64,000 nucleotides of DNA from Fen731 sp964481885 (GTDB taxonomy: Bacteria > Actinomycetota > Humimicrobiia > Humimicrobiales > Humimicrobiaceae). Numbering within the stretch: position 1 is the stretch's first letter; every line of letters starts with the position of its first letter. Location: the NCBI GenBank assembly GCA_964481885.1, contig CAYZUS010000001.1:81772-145771 (forward strand). The letters run 5' to 3'. The notes below the pieces were generated by a model, which saw nothing but the letters and a program-made list of their open reading frames with translations, was not told the origin of the DNA and ran no database searches. The translations under genes and the position numbers were made by a program. This document shows, one piece after another, positions 62,358-64,000 of the stretch.

Positions 62358-63863
62358 TTAGTTAAAAGCTCTGACTGCTCTGACTTTCAGATAGTCAAAT
62401 TCCTTATCTACCAGCCCTTGGCCGCCAAAACCATATCCCTGGCTCCAGGCATCGTAAGGATCGCCCTCAGACGAACTCCAGTAAATTGCAGGTGCAAAAC
62501 TTCCAATACCTTTCGTAAAAAGGTTTTTATACATTAAATCAAGTTCATCTTTTGATGGCAAAAACCATCCTCCATACCCTTCTATTGTAATATCAAAGCA
62601 GAGTTTTGCAGCATAATTGCCATTGCCCTGTGTGTCAACTATTTTCCGGGTATTTGTCTTTCCTTTACCAATTGCTATTGATGTGGCATTGGTTTCCACA
62701 TACTCTCCGTTATACCAAGGAACATGATAATTGCTAACTTCTCCAGGAATATCGTTTGGTGCAGCTTCCAGGTATCTCCATCCATCCCTTTGATACTCCA
62801 GGTTGATATAAAAAATAAAGCCGCCTGCAGGACCGGTCTCTCCTATTGAATAATTTTGAGCTGGCATAGTATCTGAAGATATTGCATCACTCAATTTCCC
62901 TGCAATTGATACAATTGGCTTAATATTTAAAGCATATAGAATTAAGATAATCCCAAATATTGTCAATGCTACTAAAACTGAAACAAGTAATGGTTGAACT
63001 TTTTTTCGGCCAGGGCCTTTTTTCCTTCCGGAAGATTTTTTTTCTTTATCAGCAATTATTGTAGAAGAATCTCCATTGAGAAATGACAGTATTTCATCTG
63101 CAGAAAAATATCTTTTATCTGCATCGACTTCAAGGCATTTAGAAATTATTGATATTATCCGGTCAGGTAAATCATCCCTATAATCTGTCACAGGATTATA
63201 GTTGCCTTCAAACTTTCTTTTTATGAGTGTGGGTATTGAATCATTCACAAATGGAGTAACACCTGCAAGCATTTCATATAACGTTACCCCCGCAGAGTAT
63301 AAATCAGAACGGCTATCAACATCTGCGCCGTCCATCTGCTCTGGCGATGAGTATGCAGGAGCACCGAGATATCCTCCTGTTGAAGTTTTTATATAGGAGC
63401 TTAAAGACTTTGCAATGCCAAAATCCGTTAGAAAAACTTTTCCGTTTTTATCAATTAAAATGTTTTTTGGTTTTATATCCCTATGAATTATCCCTTTGGA
63501 ATGGACATAAGATAAAGCCTGAAGAATCTGAGTAAAAATAATTGTTGAAGTCTGTACCGACAATTTACCTTTCTGTTTTATATATTGCTCCAAATCCGTT
63601 CCTTCAACATACTCCATTACTATAAATAAAGTATTTTCATGAATTCCGGCGTCAAGAATTTTTACTATGTTGGTATGGTTAAGGTTAAGAAGACCTTCCT
63701 GGGAAAATCTTTCAAGTAATTTTTCCTTAATTGAAACTTCCTCTTTTAGTACTTTTATTGCTACAGTTGTATCAGTATTTGTATCGGTTGCAAGGAATAC
63801 ATCTGCCATGCCTCCTGAAGCTATTTTGGAAATTATTTTGTAGGGGCCGATAAAGTTATCCAT
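62358..63863 (-). CDS. Transmembrane Ser/Thr protein kinase with DUF1566-like outer domain
   Basis: 501 aa. Kinase domain at 1-265: IASGGMADVFLATD, Lys in TVAIKVLKEEV, HRDIKPKNILID, TDFGIAKSL and APAYSSPEQM, all catalytic residues intact (PknB/Hanks type). A Lys-rich patch leads into a TM (about 292-315). The outside part has GPAGGFIFYIN, GGWFLPSKDELDLMY, IYWSSSE and YLKVRAVRAF, the pattern of DUF1566/Lcl-type domains. PASTA repeats, usual in actinobacterial PknB, are absent. Its upstream 137 bases to the window end show no clear promoter. Paired with the FHA protease. Confidence 0.92.
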   Translation of the reverse strand: MDNFIGPYKIISKIASGGMADVFLATDTNTDTTVAIKVLKEEVSIKEKLLERFSQEGLLNLNHTNIVKILDAGIHENTLFIVMEYVEGTDLEQYIKQKGKLSVQTSTIIFTQILQALSYVHSKGIIHRDIKPKNILIDKNGKVFLTDFGIAKSLSSYIKTSTGGYLGAPAYSSPEQMDGADVDSRSDLYSAGVTLYEMLAGVTPFVNDSIPTLIKRKFEGNYNPVTDYRDDLPDRIISIISKCLEVDADKRYFSADEILSFLNGDSSTIIADKEKKSSGRKKGPGRKKVQPLLVSVLVALTIFGIILILYALNIKPIVSIAGKLSDAISSDTMPAQNYSIGETGPAGGFIFYINLEYQRDGWRYLEAAPNDIPGEVSNYHVPWYNGEYVETNATSIAIGKGKTNTRKIVDTQGNGNYAAKLCFDITIEGYGGWFLPSKDELDLMYKNLFTKGIGSFAPAIYWSSSEGDPYDAWSQGYGFGGQGLVDKEFDYLKVRAVRAFN

Positions 63864-64000
63864 ACTCTGATTTTACTTAAACTTGAGGCTTGTCACTGAC
63901 ACCTTTAAAAGGATTTATGCATCCCTGATTAGAAAATCATTAGCTATTTTATCTTTGAAAACATGTAAATCTCATAAAGCAGCCTTTGGTAGCTTTGTCA

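Noticed and set aside
1..64000. tRNA, rRNA, insertion sequences or prophage
   Set aside because: No cloverleaf, rRNA core, transposase or phage structural gene was seen by eye; a covariance-model search would be decisive for small RNAs.

Overview
The window is a 64 kb piece of an AT-rich bacterial scaffold, probably a draft or metagenome assembly, because it contains two gaps of exactly 100 N (36782-36881 and 56960-57059). No rRNA, tRNA, CRISPR array, insertion sequence or phage gene was recognised. The best clue to the host is gene order. Read along the minus strand from about 40.8 kb down to 0 the order is lemA-htpX-pdxS-pdxT-yebC-ruvC-ruvA-ruvB-queA-tgt-yajC-secD-secF-recJ-relA-(MBL hydrolase)-hisS-aspS-alaS-ruvX-mltG-trmR-trhP-(P-type ATPase)-acylphosphatase-aroE-prepilin peptidase-aroC-aroK-aroB-aroQ-pepQ-efp-nusB-ispA. 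From memory, most of this backbone matches the pdxS-to-nusB segment of Actinobacteria such as Mycobacterium, including a prepilin peptidase between aroC and aroE. queA-tgt next to ruvB and mltG-trmR-trhP are more Firmicutes-like. Together with the low GC this suggests a deep-branching, probably anaerobic actinobacterial lineage. That placement is inference.

0-41 kb (all minus strand) is housekeeping: isoprenoid chain synthesis, transcription and translation factors, five shikimate enzymes, a cation pump, tRNA wobble modification (U34 by TrhP/TrmR and queuosine by Tgt/QueA), three aminoacyl-tRNA synthetases, (p)ppGpp metabolism, Sec export, Holliday-junction resolution, vitamin B6 synthesis and membrane proteolysis.

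41-45.5 kb carries a second EF-G-like GTPase coupled by a 4-base overlap to a membrane-anchored CBM9-like protein, then an AHSA1/SRPBCC protein and a small membrane protein.

45.7-56.3 kb is an accessory catabolic cluster. A DeoR-type regulator heads a minus-strand run of an SdhA/FrdA-like flavoprotein, a [2Fe-2S]-only SdhB fragment, a creatininase-family hydrolase, an FGGY sugar kinase, a GlcD/AGPS-like FAD oxidase and a two-cluster Fe-S protein. An MFS transporter is divergent. The 518-base divergent region contains a 47-nt hairpin, an 11-bp tandem operator-like repeat and a 33/34-bp tandem repeat. The set looks like uptake, oxidation, ring or amide hydrolysis and phosphorylation of a polyol, cyclitol or sugar acid. 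The substrate is unknown.

56.3-64 kb holds two uncharacterised proteins (one cut by a gap), a PAS-GGDEF diguanylate cyclase, apolipoprotein N-acyltransferase, an FHA-TM-trypsin-like protease and a Ser/Thr kinase with an extracytoplasmic DUF1566-like domain.

A recurrent oddity is in-frame, hydrophilic, low-complexity insertions or N-terminal extensions in otherwise conserved enzymes (TrmR, RecJ, Tgt, PdxT, AroB, RuvX, RuvB, RelA, Lnt, EF-G-like). In RecJ the insert is a visible 84-bp tandem duplication.
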